Part shown: piece by piece, positions 44,561 to 57,365 of the stretch
How the letters are laid out: each line of letters opens with the position of its first letter
How positions within the stretch are numbered: the stretch's first letter is position 1
From: Bradysia coprophila
Lineage: Eukaryota > Arthropoda > Insecta > Diptera > Sciaridae
Assembly: GCF_014529535.1 (NCBI RefSeq)
Contig: NW_023503313.1
Span: 2,128,081 to 2,192,080, forward strand
DNA length: 64,000 nt
Reading direction: 5' to 3'
Notes under the pieces: generated by a model
Database searches by the model: none
The model's input: the letters and a program-made list of their open reading frames with translations, nothing else
Told to the model about the DNA's origin: nothing
Position numbers and translations under genes: made by a program

Positions 44561-45504
44561 GTGAGTATATTTTATCCGTTTCAATTTCCATACTGTAAAA
44601 CATCCTCATTGTGTTCTTATAATCGGAAAGAATTGTGTTGACCGTTGATTGTTTTCAAATTGTTTATCGAATGGAAACGGAATTGAAGAGGAATTTAGTT
44701 CAGACCTTTGTCTTGGTTGTGAAAATGATTTGAAGATTTATTTAGTTATGTACACCGAGGTAGATCAATATTGTTACATTGATGTTGAAATCACCATCAA
44801 CAGTTTGTATTAGAAGTACTGGACATCAGTGTTCAAACACAATAAGCGATAGCTCAATTCATCGATTGACGGAAATCAGTTCGTAGTCCTTCTACCGAAT
44901 TTAATTTTAAAAACTATTATCCGAATGACGCTTATTGATTCGTTGGTTATATCCTCCACCGGAATTTTGTTTTTATTTTAAGATCTAATTTATTTACAGT
45001 TGAATTTGTAACGAATCAATTCCGTTAAATATTTTAGACATTACTCGAATACTTTGCTTCTATTGTTGGATGCCATTCAAATATGCTGCAGACACGTGAT
45101 TTTATGCAATATGTTTGCGCTGCATGTTGCTTAGATGAAGGGCATTTGTATTGCAGTTGTATGACTCTCTTATTACAGGGGTGTAACTTATAACCATTTT
45201 TATTGTCGCTGCTTAGTACATTTTTGATTTTAATACCAGCCCTGTTGAATGTAGTTCAAAATGATCGACTCGTTTTTTTAAATTTTCTGGATGTAATTTT
45301 CGGCAACAACGATTTTCTGTTATAGTAACTCTTGATTGACTTCGGCAATTGTCTAAAATCGATGGTATTTCTACGGTATTTTACGTCAATTTGTATAGTA
45401 AAGTAGTATCTATTCCACCTTGATAAACAGCCATTGCACAAATGGTACTGGTTTCGCCATTCACGTGAAGAGAACGAATAGGGAAAATTTTATTTGCGTC
45501 AAAC

Positions 45505-45659
45505 CAGGGCCGTATCTAGATGGGGCGCAGGGTGGGGCGGCACCCCTCCTAGCGAAGTCATTTTTTCAATTTTTTTTAATTTTTCCCATACAAAATATTT
45601 TTTTTGGACCTTGCGCCCCCCCTAGCGCACTCAGATTTTGAAGTCTGGCTACGGCCCTG
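45505..45659. mobile_element. hAT-type MITE, 155 bp
   Basis: Ends CAGGGCCGTA and TACGGCCCTG are perfect complements; subterminal GGGGCGCA and TGCGCCCC are also inverted. A perfect 8-bp duplication CGTCAAAC flanks it (45497-45504, 45660-45667). GC-rich ends around a T-rich middle. Confidence 0.92.
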
Positions 45660-48568
45660 CGTCAAACGCCACACCAGCCGTTTATTAACGCTCAGTTTAC
45701 GTGGGTTTTGCGATTATTTTTTACGTTCTCAATTTTAATTTCTGCTCTTCATTATACAAACAAGCCCATCCCGCACACCAGGAAATATTTCTTCATTTTT
45801 CGAAAATGGAAAACTTTGTGTGACCTAGTTTACGCGGTGTGATAAGTTAAAAGCGTATCACACACCTTCCAGAGCCTTCACCTAGAAATTTAATGAAGTC
45901 ACATCCCAATGAATAAATTATGGTTCGGTTTGAAACGAAAATGCGTCGGAATGTGTTTCAGTTGAAATTCTCGTGCTAGTTATCGTACAATACAATTGTT
46001 CGGAAAGCCTTCGATCGGAAACGTTATTCATCTATAGTTTTACGTTTAATCCACGCCATTAGTCGTACTCCTTTGTGACGATCTGCCTGTTTTTTTTATT
46101 TTGCGATTTTGTATGGAAATGAAAACTAAAATTGAGATATCTCTTTGCTGTTTTAAGTGGTTTTTCATATTTTTTTGGACCAAAATGTTCTTCTCCAACA
46201 TAAAGATTTAACCAATCGTATCGAAAGTGTTTGCTTAGTGTTCGATACAAAAACGTTGAAAAACTCAAAAAAAAAACACGAAAAACGTTTACTTCAATTA
46301 GTTTCAATGCATCTAAGACTAGAGCCGGAGATCATCTATAGCTTATTCTGGTCGTTCTTGTGGATAACAATAATGACTAGCCGTTTGTAAGGCCTTAAAA
46401 GTAATGCGAGCCTGGCTACCTCCTCTCTATTCAAAGAACATTTAATTCCTTGGTAATTCCACTAAATCATTCCGCGTGCTCACGCTGTTTTATACGAAAT
46501 TGTGAATTCAATTCATAACCGAAATTGTCATCACTGCTGGGTATCGACTCGTTTTCGTTGCCAAACTGCAGTACTCAGTTTTTAAAATTAACCCAAACTT
46601 ATACCTCACAGCGAAATCATCCAACCGTTGCTTGTCCATTTGAATTGATTTCAATTTCTTAAATTTTTTTTTGTTCATCTGACCAGATCAATAGTCTTAC
46701 GATCCTCAATGCAGTGAACCCATGTCAATGTATAATATAATCACAGACTTGTTCAATGGTCAAATATTTGCTTACTGGCGAATAATTCCAACACCTTTGA
46801 TTTATGAAGTTACTGGACTGTCAGTCCATTGACATAACAATATTCTGTTACTGGACATCTCTCATAGGTACGCGAAACTAAAATGTAAATATGATTCTTT
46901 TGTGTTCAAATAGCGACGCTCGCGTCAACCACACTCAACAGTGTATGTCGAAGATGGAACTCTTTCATATTGATCTTTGAGTCCCAATGTTTTCTTTTTA
47001 TTTTGCGTTTTGTTTTGTTCGTCGAATGTATATAAATAAATAAAACCCAAATATCAAGAAACAAAATTTACTTTTTTACGCATCACATTCTGCGCTGCAC
47101 ACTCCACACTGTTCTCGTTTAGAACATACATTTCCAATTTATGTGATTCAGATGCATGCAAGCTCTCTGTGCACATTTAAAATATACACAATTGTATTTA
47201 CTGCAGAGAAACCAGAAGGCCAGTGACCTTGATGGTGGGAGCTGCCTGCCTGCCCCCTCCACCCTTTCCTATTAACACTATCATTTGCCAAGACTTTGTT
47301 GTCAAAGGAATACACATAGTTAGCGTATGCACATAGAATAATGTATTACGTTGTGTCGTACAATGGGCAACGAAATGAACACCAGCTTTCATGTATAATA
47401 TATAAATGATGGCAACACAACATTTTCGTATACATAAAATGCGATCTAACACACTCGTTTTGATACAGTTAAAATCACCATATTGTATACATGGTGTGTA
47501 CGTACACTACGTATAATATGTGTGGTGTATCTATCCCATTTATTAAAATATGCAAAAGGATAGTCACTAAATACTTCTTCTTTGTAACAACAAAGAATTT
47601 TTTTTAATTATTTTGACTCGTGGTAAACAAGTACAAATAGGTCTGCACAGAAAGAAAACATTATACAGCGACACACACATCAGGGTACGTTGTGCTTAAA
47701 TGTAAATATAAATTTATTAATGCGTTTTACACAATTTAAGTGTATGAGCCGCCAGTATAAGTTTTTTTGGTAGCTGGAGCGAAGCGATATTGTAAATTTT
47801 AATGTATAATGCAAAACGCAGTTTTGAAAACGTTCTGCTAGTTAATAACAGTTTGCGTGGTTGGCGTGGTTTTAGGCCGCAGATTATTTACATTCTTGTT
47901 TCGATATTGTTGTTTTTTCGATAGAGGGATGGAAATAGCGCAGAGTGAGGAGTGAATTGTATATTTTGGATTGCAGCTGACTTGGTAGTTAAAACGGTTG
48001 TTGCGAGAGTGAGAAAGAGAGAGATTTTAAATTAAATCTTCCTTGCATTCGGAAACTTTCAAACTGATGATAAACAAATTTAAAATAAATTAATTTAACA
48101 ATGAGTTCATTGTCATAATTTTGGATGACTTCCTGTTTTAAATAAAATGTGCTGTGACTATACACGCATTACATTACATTCACAGTTGCACTCGAATACG
48201 TTAAAAATTTGACGAAATAGTAGAAAATCGAAATCGAAATGAAGATTTTTCGATAGTCGTTCCGCTTTTCGATCGATAATTCCCCAGCTACTATCCCAGT
48301 CCCGATCGAGCAGGTGGACGAGAATGTTCGATCGATTTAAGATGTTAGTAAATTGTTCTTTGTGGGGAAATTGAGCTGCATACGCTGCTGCCGATATCGA
48401 AAACATCTAAACATAAGAACTAATAAGCACGTCCGGACTGGCAATAGTGGGAGATCGGGCGATATGTTCTTCACTTTTTTACGTTCATATCAGGCCACCA
48501 AAAAATTCCAGGCCCTGCTAGTAAAACAATCAAAATCTAATGATCTGTCTTGTCGAAACACATGAGCG

Positions 48569-48683
48569 ATTTTGCGTTGATGAGATCGACAATTAATCTA
48601 CGTGTTCCATTGGTTAGCCTGTGGTGAATATCTAGTTAGAATTGCGGAACGTAGATTAATTGTCGATCCCATCAACGCAAAAT
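48569..48683. repeat. Inverted repeat, 40-bp arms
   Basis: ATTTTGCGTTGATGAGATCG at the left and CGATCCCATCAACGCAAAAT at the right are complements with few mismatches; the arms continue through GACAATTAATCTACG. The loop is about 37 bp. Probably a small foldback element. Confidence 0.7.
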
Positions 48684-48954
48684 GGCTCGTATGTTTCGGC
48701 CTTATATTTGTCACTGACGATAGAGGTTTTTTTTTCATTTTTTTTTTCGTGAAAAACGACACCAGCTCTTGGCTCTCTATGATGACTCAAAATTCATTAA
48801 AAGCTTTAATGTTCGTTTACAATGTCCGAGGGCTGGTTGAATTAGTTTCTCAGTATTTCAATCTTTTGTTTTAAGGTAACATCTACTGTAATAGCGGCGA
48901 AACAAAGTTTCATAATGACTAAAAAAGAATCGTCTTCAGTATACTACCCTCTTC

Positions 48955-48972
48955 CTCTCTCTCTCTCTCTCT
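48955..48972. repeat. (CT)n microsatellite
   Basis: Nine CT units preceded by CTTC. Confidence 0.85.
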
Positions 48973-51900
48973 TGCTATGAATTACTGAAAATACATCAAA
49001 AGACTTCGATACAAATCGCACAAATTCAACAGTTTTGAATCTCAGCGTATTTTATAGCCCATATATGTGTGCGTTTATCCCTACTTCGATTTTATCAAAA
49101 CCGAAATGAGTATGTCCGCACACACATGACGAAGAAGAATAGACAGAAAATTAATTCAAGTGAATTGAAATAACTTGAACCAATTTTTCATTTTCGTATT
49201 TCATTTTAGGCACAATTTTTTTTCGGGTCTAATTTAACATTTTATTAATGCTAGGAATTATCGACTTATAGCCGTAGCACAATCTGACTTTAAAGCCATA
49301 CCGTGCACACAATCATCGATACGGCTAACGACATAACAAATACGCGAAAAATCACACCAACCATTTTATACTTCAAAATCTACTGGACGGCTGTTGTTAC
49401 AAAAAAAAATGTTTATGTATGAAGTAAAGGTCGTTTGGTTTTCTTTGTTAAAAAATTCATTTAGTCAAAAGAGCACTATCTGTCTGTGATTTTTTTTTTG
49501 TGTGTGAATATAATTGAATTTTACGTATAGTTTTTACGTACCTAAACTTTGTGTGTCCATTGTTGGCATAAGTTTATTATGGTTTCTCACTCAATTCGTA
49601 TTTAATGCGACGACGACGTTGCATATAATAACCCATCGTTTCGTTTATTCAACCATAACTGTTCCAGGAAATATAACCAAATTTTATTGGTTCTCATACG
49701 CGTCGTCTACAATTTTAAATTTTCTTACATCCATAATGGTTTCGATGGCATTATAATTCAGACACGTTTCTTCGGAATTAGTATTGAAAAAATTAGGACA
49801 TGGGGAGGAAGTTCAAATGATTTTGGTAAAAAAGGATTAACGAAAAGGAAAAGTGGACTGGATTAACGAATGTATATCCTAGTCAAAACCAATTTTTTGC
49901 CATAGGGACAGATTTTTTTTTTAAATTTGTCATGCGGCACTACACCTTCATTCTGATTACGATATGACCTGTTTATGATATTTAAAATTGGTCGAAACTC
50001 GACCTGGCCAGATCTATCCTCGTTACGGCCCTCAAAACAGGACCTATTTTTCGGAAATTTTAATTCTGAAAATTCTGAAAATATTCTTAGGAATTTTTCG
50101 GAACTTTTCAGAATTTTTGAGAATTCAAATTTCCAAAAATAAGACCTGGCTTCAAAAGCGACAGTATGGCAATGGTTTCAAATCATGACCTCTCTAGATG
50201 GGCTCATATATGCACTGGGTTCTCGTTCTTGAGTTTATCAAATAAATGAGCTTATTACAGACTCAGATATAAGAAGGCAATTTTTTTTTTTGAATTTTTT
50301 GTTGTTAGCAAACTGGTACCGGTTGCCATTGAGATACTCACCGATTGCATATCTATTTTAGCTGTTTGAACTACAAGAAAAACTTAAAATTCTAAAATTT
50401 CTTGAACCAATTTGATTTGGTTTTATTGCTTAAACATAAAATACAAAGAGTAAAAAAATCGACCAACTCCATCGGAAGTTTGTTTTGAGTCAGCCATTTC
50501 GGATTAAAATTTTATTGAAATAAAAAAAAACGAATTCGTAGAAGTTCATTTAGTATTATCTGTTGAATAGACATAGTCATCCGACCATCACCGAACAATT
50601 GTTTCATACAATTTTGGCTTCAATTTAACCGTGAAGCTCTCCGCTGTTCTGTCTAAAAACAAATTTTTCTGACATTTAATAAAATACAAACTGACTACCA
50701 GCAGAGCTTCTTGAAATTACATTTGAAATGATACTGTCACACTTACTCTGTGGTATGGGAGACTATCATTCGCTAGTTATAGCGCTAAATATATAACAGA
50801 GCAACTTACATGACCATGGTATTTCACGATAAGAAATTTTTCTGTTTTAAAACAAAAGTAACGAACAAATTTTTCGTGTGGTTTTTGGTTTAAACCACTT
50901 ATATTGTGTTTACGAAGACCTTGAGCATTATTATCAAGTTATGCGTCTTTGAATGAATAAAAAAAAAACAAACGAACTTGATGTCGATAAAAAGAACTTT
51001 GTGATATGAATGATGGTTCAGTTTCATTCTATCAACAACAACAAAAATTGCTTTACATAATCGTGTGTACACCATCGTTATACTCGTAATACCGACGTTT
51101 TTCCGCTTCCTTCGTACATTATATCCAACTGTAATATCACAATCACGTTACCATTTAGCATCCGTGATTATCTTCTGCAGCACACATATGAAGCAATTTG
51201 AATGAAATTTCCATGCATCCAAAATAATAATAATTATTATTGTTGGCCGGTCGATTTTCCAAAAAAGAAAGATCCATTTTCGCTTTGTTCGTTATTTCAA
51301 TGTTTTGTACAAAATGCTTTTTAAAGTTGAACTCAAGAACACGAACGAGCAATAGAAGGTTGTACAGTTAGCTTTTTTCTGTTCGTCTTCTATACACTCT
51401 TGATTCGTTTTTTGAGAATTTAACGAAAAAAAACATTTTAGTACATATACGCCGTGTATACGCTCGTGATATTTTAAACAATAACGATTTGCGTGACTTT
51501 GGACGGAATGTGTTTATGGAGGTGAGATGATTCTCTTTTTTTATTGTTATTTTGTCTGCGGGTCATTTTCTGATGCCTGGTATTTCAGAACTGTATTATA
51601 CACATCGCGAAGCCAATTAACATTTTTTTTTTTGTAACATCAATCGGTTTGAAGAATAAAAAACATAAAAATTGCAATTAATCGTGAAGAAAAACTAAAA
51701 AAAAATCAAAATAAATCGAAAGTTGAATCACCTGTTTTCTGGTTATTGCAAATTTTACGTTGTGCGAATGTTAAAAAAAAAGAAATGAGCGAAAAAACCA
51801 ACCAGCAGATTCATACATATTATTTTACCATTCCAAACCGATAAAATGTTACTTTTATTAAATGTGTGTCATCGTGCCCTCATTTTTTTTCGACTTTATT

Positions 51901-54733
51901 AAAAATGCAACTTTGTGATGTGAGGATTTTGCAATTTTTGTGTGTTTGCATCAGACAAAATTTGTAAAGAGAAGGAAGTTTACTTTTGAAATTGAAAAAA
52001 AAACTACAACAAGGACCACCTGTGTAGATATGATACTGGGAATATTTTGGAATTTTAGGGAATATTCGGGAATTAATTCCCAAATAATTGTTACTCCGGT
52101 TTGTGGTCAAAGCGTAGCGGGCAACAAGTCACACGATAAAATGAAATTTCGAAATTTTTTTCCGATGTCAACACAAGTTTTTCACAACAACGGATCGCGA
52201 AGTTTCAGATCAGGTTAGAAAAAGACTATTTTCTCGCCTGCGTTGAGAATATGTAATTATTCTTCTGCTGACATTACGAACACTTGGTTTATTACAACGA
52301 CATCTATTTGCGAAGTAGAAAAACGTATTTCTATTGGTAGAGTAGAAGAAGTATAGACGATCTTTTCTAGAATCACAGCCAAGTACAACCAGATCAGTTT
52401 TTCAGAAATCATATTATGGACTTAGATGACAAGGTTTTCGAAGTCAAAACTGCATTGATGATATATATTAAAGTAAAAATATCTTGGAATATTTGGGAAT
52501 AAATTTGTAAATTAATTACAAAAATTGTTCGATCGAGATCTTTAACTTCGTGAGTAAATTCTATGAAATTAAATAGCTTCATGATCATCAATACTGTTGT
52601 CAATTCAACAGCAGCACACACGTATGCCAATTTGTTGAATCAGCTGTTCTCTATAGAATAGTAGATCAATGATCTCGAATTTTCGTGTATCGTCAACAAC
52701 CCATGTATACGATATTCGGTGTCAATTAGAACCACTTCAGGGATTGTTTAAAAAAAAATTAATCGGTTGATTGAAATATCGCAGTGCCATCGTTGATTTT
52801 GTGATTTTATAACCAAAAACATCGCAAAATTTCCTCTGTGCGAAATAACGAAAAATCCATTTTCCATCGAATGCACATCAGCCCTTGAAGGTAGATTTAT
52901 TCGGCGGTCCAATTCGATCGATGGAAAATTGTTTTTTTTTTTGCTTTCAAATGATTAATTAATATCGACATGTAGTTCTGTGTAAGTTTCTTGCGCCAGT
53001 AGTTCTGCAATCTAGGCGCAATGTGGTAACATAACGTTTCTCGACTCTCAACGAGAACGTGTATATCAATTAATCAATTAAATTTATTTTAATTTCATAT
53101 TTTCAAATTCAGACAAAATTAACAGTTTTCTATAGCAACGACTGTATCTATTGCATGGTTCCTGAAAAATATTGCATCATAACAACTGTTAGTTTCCGTA
53201 CTAGGCTCAATTAATTAAACAAAAATTCTACCTTTTTTCTTCATCGATTAATGAACGCAAAAACATGTTTTCATTCGGAATGACGCAATTTGCGTTACAG
53301 AGTTGTAATCTAATGTCAAGTCACATTATAATAATTTTTGTGCGCGGAATAATTTCAAATCTTTTCATTTTTCCAATGTTCCAATCATGTACACTTACGT
53401 CCCATGAGAGTCTTCCTGCAAAAGACGACCCAGGCGCTGGTCATTCGGCTATATACCCAATTCAATCTTATTACTAATTACCGAATAATTGACCGCAATG
53501 CTTATGCCGATTAGAAAATGCAACCAGACAGGTTTTATGTGGTCAATTAATTTTACATTTGGAACGAGAGCTAAATCGAATCTAATTACCTATTTACCGA
53601 CTAAAGTTTTTATCAGTGAGTGCGCTTATCTTTCGCTTGCACAAAATCTCTTTCAAGACAAGACGGTTGTGCGTAGTATAAACGGTTTTACTATTGGGCA
53701 TATTTAATGTATATATAATGACGACACACGACATGTAAGCATTTTCAAAAAAGTGTAAGCTAGGTGTGCTTATATAAAATGAAATACAAATGCGCAATAG
53801 CTACGGTTTTTTGCCTCTTTCTATATTCCTCCCAAAAATGCAATTGTGTAAAGCTTTTTCATGTGTAATGAACATCTTTTCGTTTTTTTTTTGAGACGGC
53901 CGAATAACTGGCAAAGCCTCTGTGTATGTATTAATATATGCAAGTGTACATAGCGCTTTTTTACATACCCGTCAACATACAGCAATAAAGTACATCGTGA
54001 CAATAAGGTCGCAGTTATTTTTTTTTCTCGTTGAATGTGTGTGCACTACACATTATTACATAGCAACAATGGATTTTCATTCTCGTTTAAAAAAAAATGA
54101 AAATTGAGAACAGCTGTTAGTTGTTCCACCTATTTACGTTTCAAATCATTCACATTTTCAGGAGAAAATACTCAGACTTTCATTATATGGTGAATTCTAT
54201 ATGTATTAAATGGTTGTGGAAAAATGAAGCGAAATACACCCACATATTTAACGTTTCCTTGTTTTTGTTTGTTGGTCTCATGTCAATAGACTCTCTCTTG
54301 CTCGTGGAGCATCAATTTGTTGTTGGTTGGTTGGTGTTTTTTTTTTATTTATTTAATTTATTTTGATTGTGTACATATATTATAATACGCAGTTCAACAA
54401 CTACTTGATTTGTACTTTATATCGTCTAGAATATTTTAAATTAAAAGATATCTAGCTGGGTGTATTATAATAATATTTCGTCGTCATTCGATGATATTGA
54501 AATGTTAATGAAACTATTAAATAATAATAAAAATAAAAAAATAAAACTTTTTCTGTTATTTTTTGTCATTAAATTTGATTTGTAATAACAGAAATTTATC
54601 CTCGTGTGTTATCTCTAATGTTTACATTATCCATGATATTTAATGTGCCTTTGTGTAATTCCAACAAATCCGTTCAATTTTCCAAACGTTAACTCAAATT
54701 GAAAACAACAAAGAATCATATTTCTCATCAGAC

Positions 54734-54752
54734 GTTTGTTGTTGTTGTTGTT
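54734..54752. repeat. (GTT)n microsatellite
   Basis: About six GTT units followed by a T run. Confidence 0.8.
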
Positions 54753-55008
54753 GTTTTTTTTTTTTGTTATAAGCTTCAGCAGGTTCTAAACAAAGAATAT
54801 AATTTATATTATGGTTTATATATATTCCTTAATGATTCTACTACTCGTTTCTACGTATGTAACGTACACAACAACGTGGTGTGTGAAAACTGAGAACGAA
54901 ATATACTCGAATGAATCATACAATGAATATATACTTATATAAAAAAACGAGATGCATTTTGTGAAGAAGACAAAGACACTTCACTCTTCTTTTTGCATGA
55001 TTTGACAG

Positions 55009-55054
55009 TATTCATGGAATGGGACAATGTGAGACCTCGGAATGATGATGGGAA
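55009..55054 (+). other. Weak candidate coding exon
   Basis: TTTTTGCATGATTTGACAG precedes 46 bp that end at GGGAA before GTGAGTTTT. One frame is open and reads FMEWDNVRPRNDDG; it contains an ATG at 55014. Splice signals are good but the exon is short and unrecognised. Confidence 0.2.
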
Positions 55055-55682
55055 GTGAGTTTTTATTGTTCGTGACGATTTATCTGTAAAAGCAAGCGTA
55101 TACCAGGACGATAATTTCTTTATTCTGCAGGGTTACCTTTATTCGATAAGTTATTTGAAAGTTCGAAATGCGACGTTAGTAATTCGGATTGTGTATAATG
55201 CTATGTTAGAGCTTCGTTAAGCACTCAAAAGTATCCCTTTGTTGGGATGACGATTTCCTTTTCTAACTTCTACACGTGACATCCTCTGTACAATTTTAGA
55301 GCTCGATGGTCGAATTTGTCGTCCTAGACAAGACCAACTTTATTCAATTGTAGACAATGGAATTAACTAATTTTTACTTGAACCGTAAAACACTTGAAAG
55401 CTATCTACTGGTGTCAATACCCCCACAATAGATCGAAATATATATATTTTTTTATAAAAGAATTCTGAGTGTCGATAACAAAACTTTTATTTTTTGGAAG
55501 ACTTGTGGGTTTTCATGAATGTGTTCCAAAAAAAAAAGAGCCCAGAGTCATGTGTTTGGCATAAACACTTTAACGCTGAAATGTTTATAGAGTTAAACGT
55601 ATTTCTGGTTTGGGACACAGAACAAGAAACTATAATGCACCATAGGCAGAACTATTTTCAAATTTTATTAATTGCAAAGTTT

Positions 55683-55760
55683 CATGTGACGATTATTTTC
55701 AAAACTCAACTTTGTTGAATTTTGATTTTATTCAACATAGTTGAAACTGATCGTCACATG
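55683..55760. repeat. Imperfect hairpin of about 78 nt
   Basis: Outer arms CATGTGACGAT and ATCGTCACATG are perfect complements; inner arms CAACTTTGTTGAAT and ATTCAACATAGTTG pair with one mismatch, around a 9-nt loop, with an asymmetric internal bulge. Size is in the range of a microRNA precursor or tiny MITE. Confidence 0.5.
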
Positions 55761-57161
55761 TAATTCCAATAAAATATAGAAAAAGACCGTGATACCACCA
55801 TCAAATTCTCAGAACTAACACATCCATGAAAAACAACAAAATGTATATAACCATTGAACGTACGCTCTTGCGCATTTACTATTACTCTCTCTCTCAATAC
55901 AACAAAAACCAACCTTCTCTCGCCTCTCTGACTCTTTCGAAAAATCCCATTCACACAAACAAAGTCAATATAATTGTTGTAAGGTTTTTTTTTGTACATT
56001 TTAGCTATGAGGAATCAAGCTCTGAATTTCAAATTTAGTTTTAATTGAGAACTTGAAGAGCATACAGCTCCTCCAAACGAGGAGTGTACCAAAGCCATAA
56101 TACTGTTGAAAAAAGAGTGTATACACAGAATTAAAAAAAGAAGAAATAATATCTGATCAAAGTCCTGAAACCATAAAAAAAAAGTTTTTCTTGTACTTCA
56201 GTATAAATCATTTAAACCCAAAAAGAAAACGAAAGAAGTTAATCGATTTTGTGGGAAGAACAACATCGGAAATTACGATATCGTTCGAGTTGAGTGAATT
56301 TTTCTTTAAACGTGGCGATTTTTCTTAGTTTGTTAACACGAAAATAGCAGCAAAATCCAACACTGCTGTTATACTAAAATTATTTTATTCATTCGAATTT
56401 ACAACTGTGTTAAAAGAAGCATACAAACATACAGTCGTACAGTTTTTTGACGAACGGATACCACATAGGAAAGGTAGAGTTTTTTTTTTGTTATTCTGCT
56501 GGGTAAATTTCAAAACGTTTTTATAGTGTACCGTGTTATATAAGTGCTCTCTGTGAAATATATTCGTTCGAAATTACATTTTATAATATTGAATGTAATT
56601 TTTGATTAAATTAAAACAACGAAAAAAAAAAATCGAAGAAAAAAAAAAATAATTTTTATGGTCGAATACCAGAGTCGATAAAATTTCATGTATAAAAAAA
56701 TATTATTATTATTGAGTGATTACACACCAGAGCTTGATTCACGCAAGAGCGTGTTTGTTCGATACATATATTCGTAGAATAATATAATTTGGTGGAAAAA
56801 ATTATATTTTTCAATCGTTTTTACCACAATATTGGATTATTAATTTCAACGGAAAGAGACAAGTGAGTACAATAACAACGCTGACATCCAGAAAATTCGA
56901 ACGATCACTGTTGTTTGTCGTGATAACAAACGTGTTATCGTTGACACACAATACGAATTTGAATTTCGTGCGTCTTTTTTTTTCTTTCGTCGTTTTCATT
57001 CCATATGCAAAGTGTTCGACTTTTTGCGTGTTATTTCGATTTCACAGACGTTGACTTATGAATTTTTGTGTCAATTCATACCGAATGGTAGATTAACAAC
57101 GCGAATTGATTCGTCATTTTATTTCAATCTTTATTGCGACAATACAACGTCACTGATGACT

Positions 57162-57365
57162 TCACCATGATCCAACAAGAATTGAAAACATCCTACGAGA
57201 ATCTGTTCTACTGGACAGTTTGTTATTCGATTGCGAGCGACTTTCGTCGTATCTTTTACGACTTATGGCGATGATTCTCTTATCGTCAACCAATGTTCTA
57301 TCATTAGTTGATAATAGGCTTTCACCTATTCCATGGAACCACATGTTGAACTGGAGTTTAGACTA
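57162..57365. other. GC-richer block with coding-like frames on both strands, unrecognised
   Basis: On the minus strand an ATG at 57344 opens 60 codons rich in Arg/Ser/Asp (ISRKRYDESRSQSNNK). On the plus strand ATG 57167 opens 35 codons (SYENLFYWTVCYSIASDF), after which a second frame stays open to 57365. At most one strand is real; no family was recognised and chance is possible. Confidence 0.2.
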
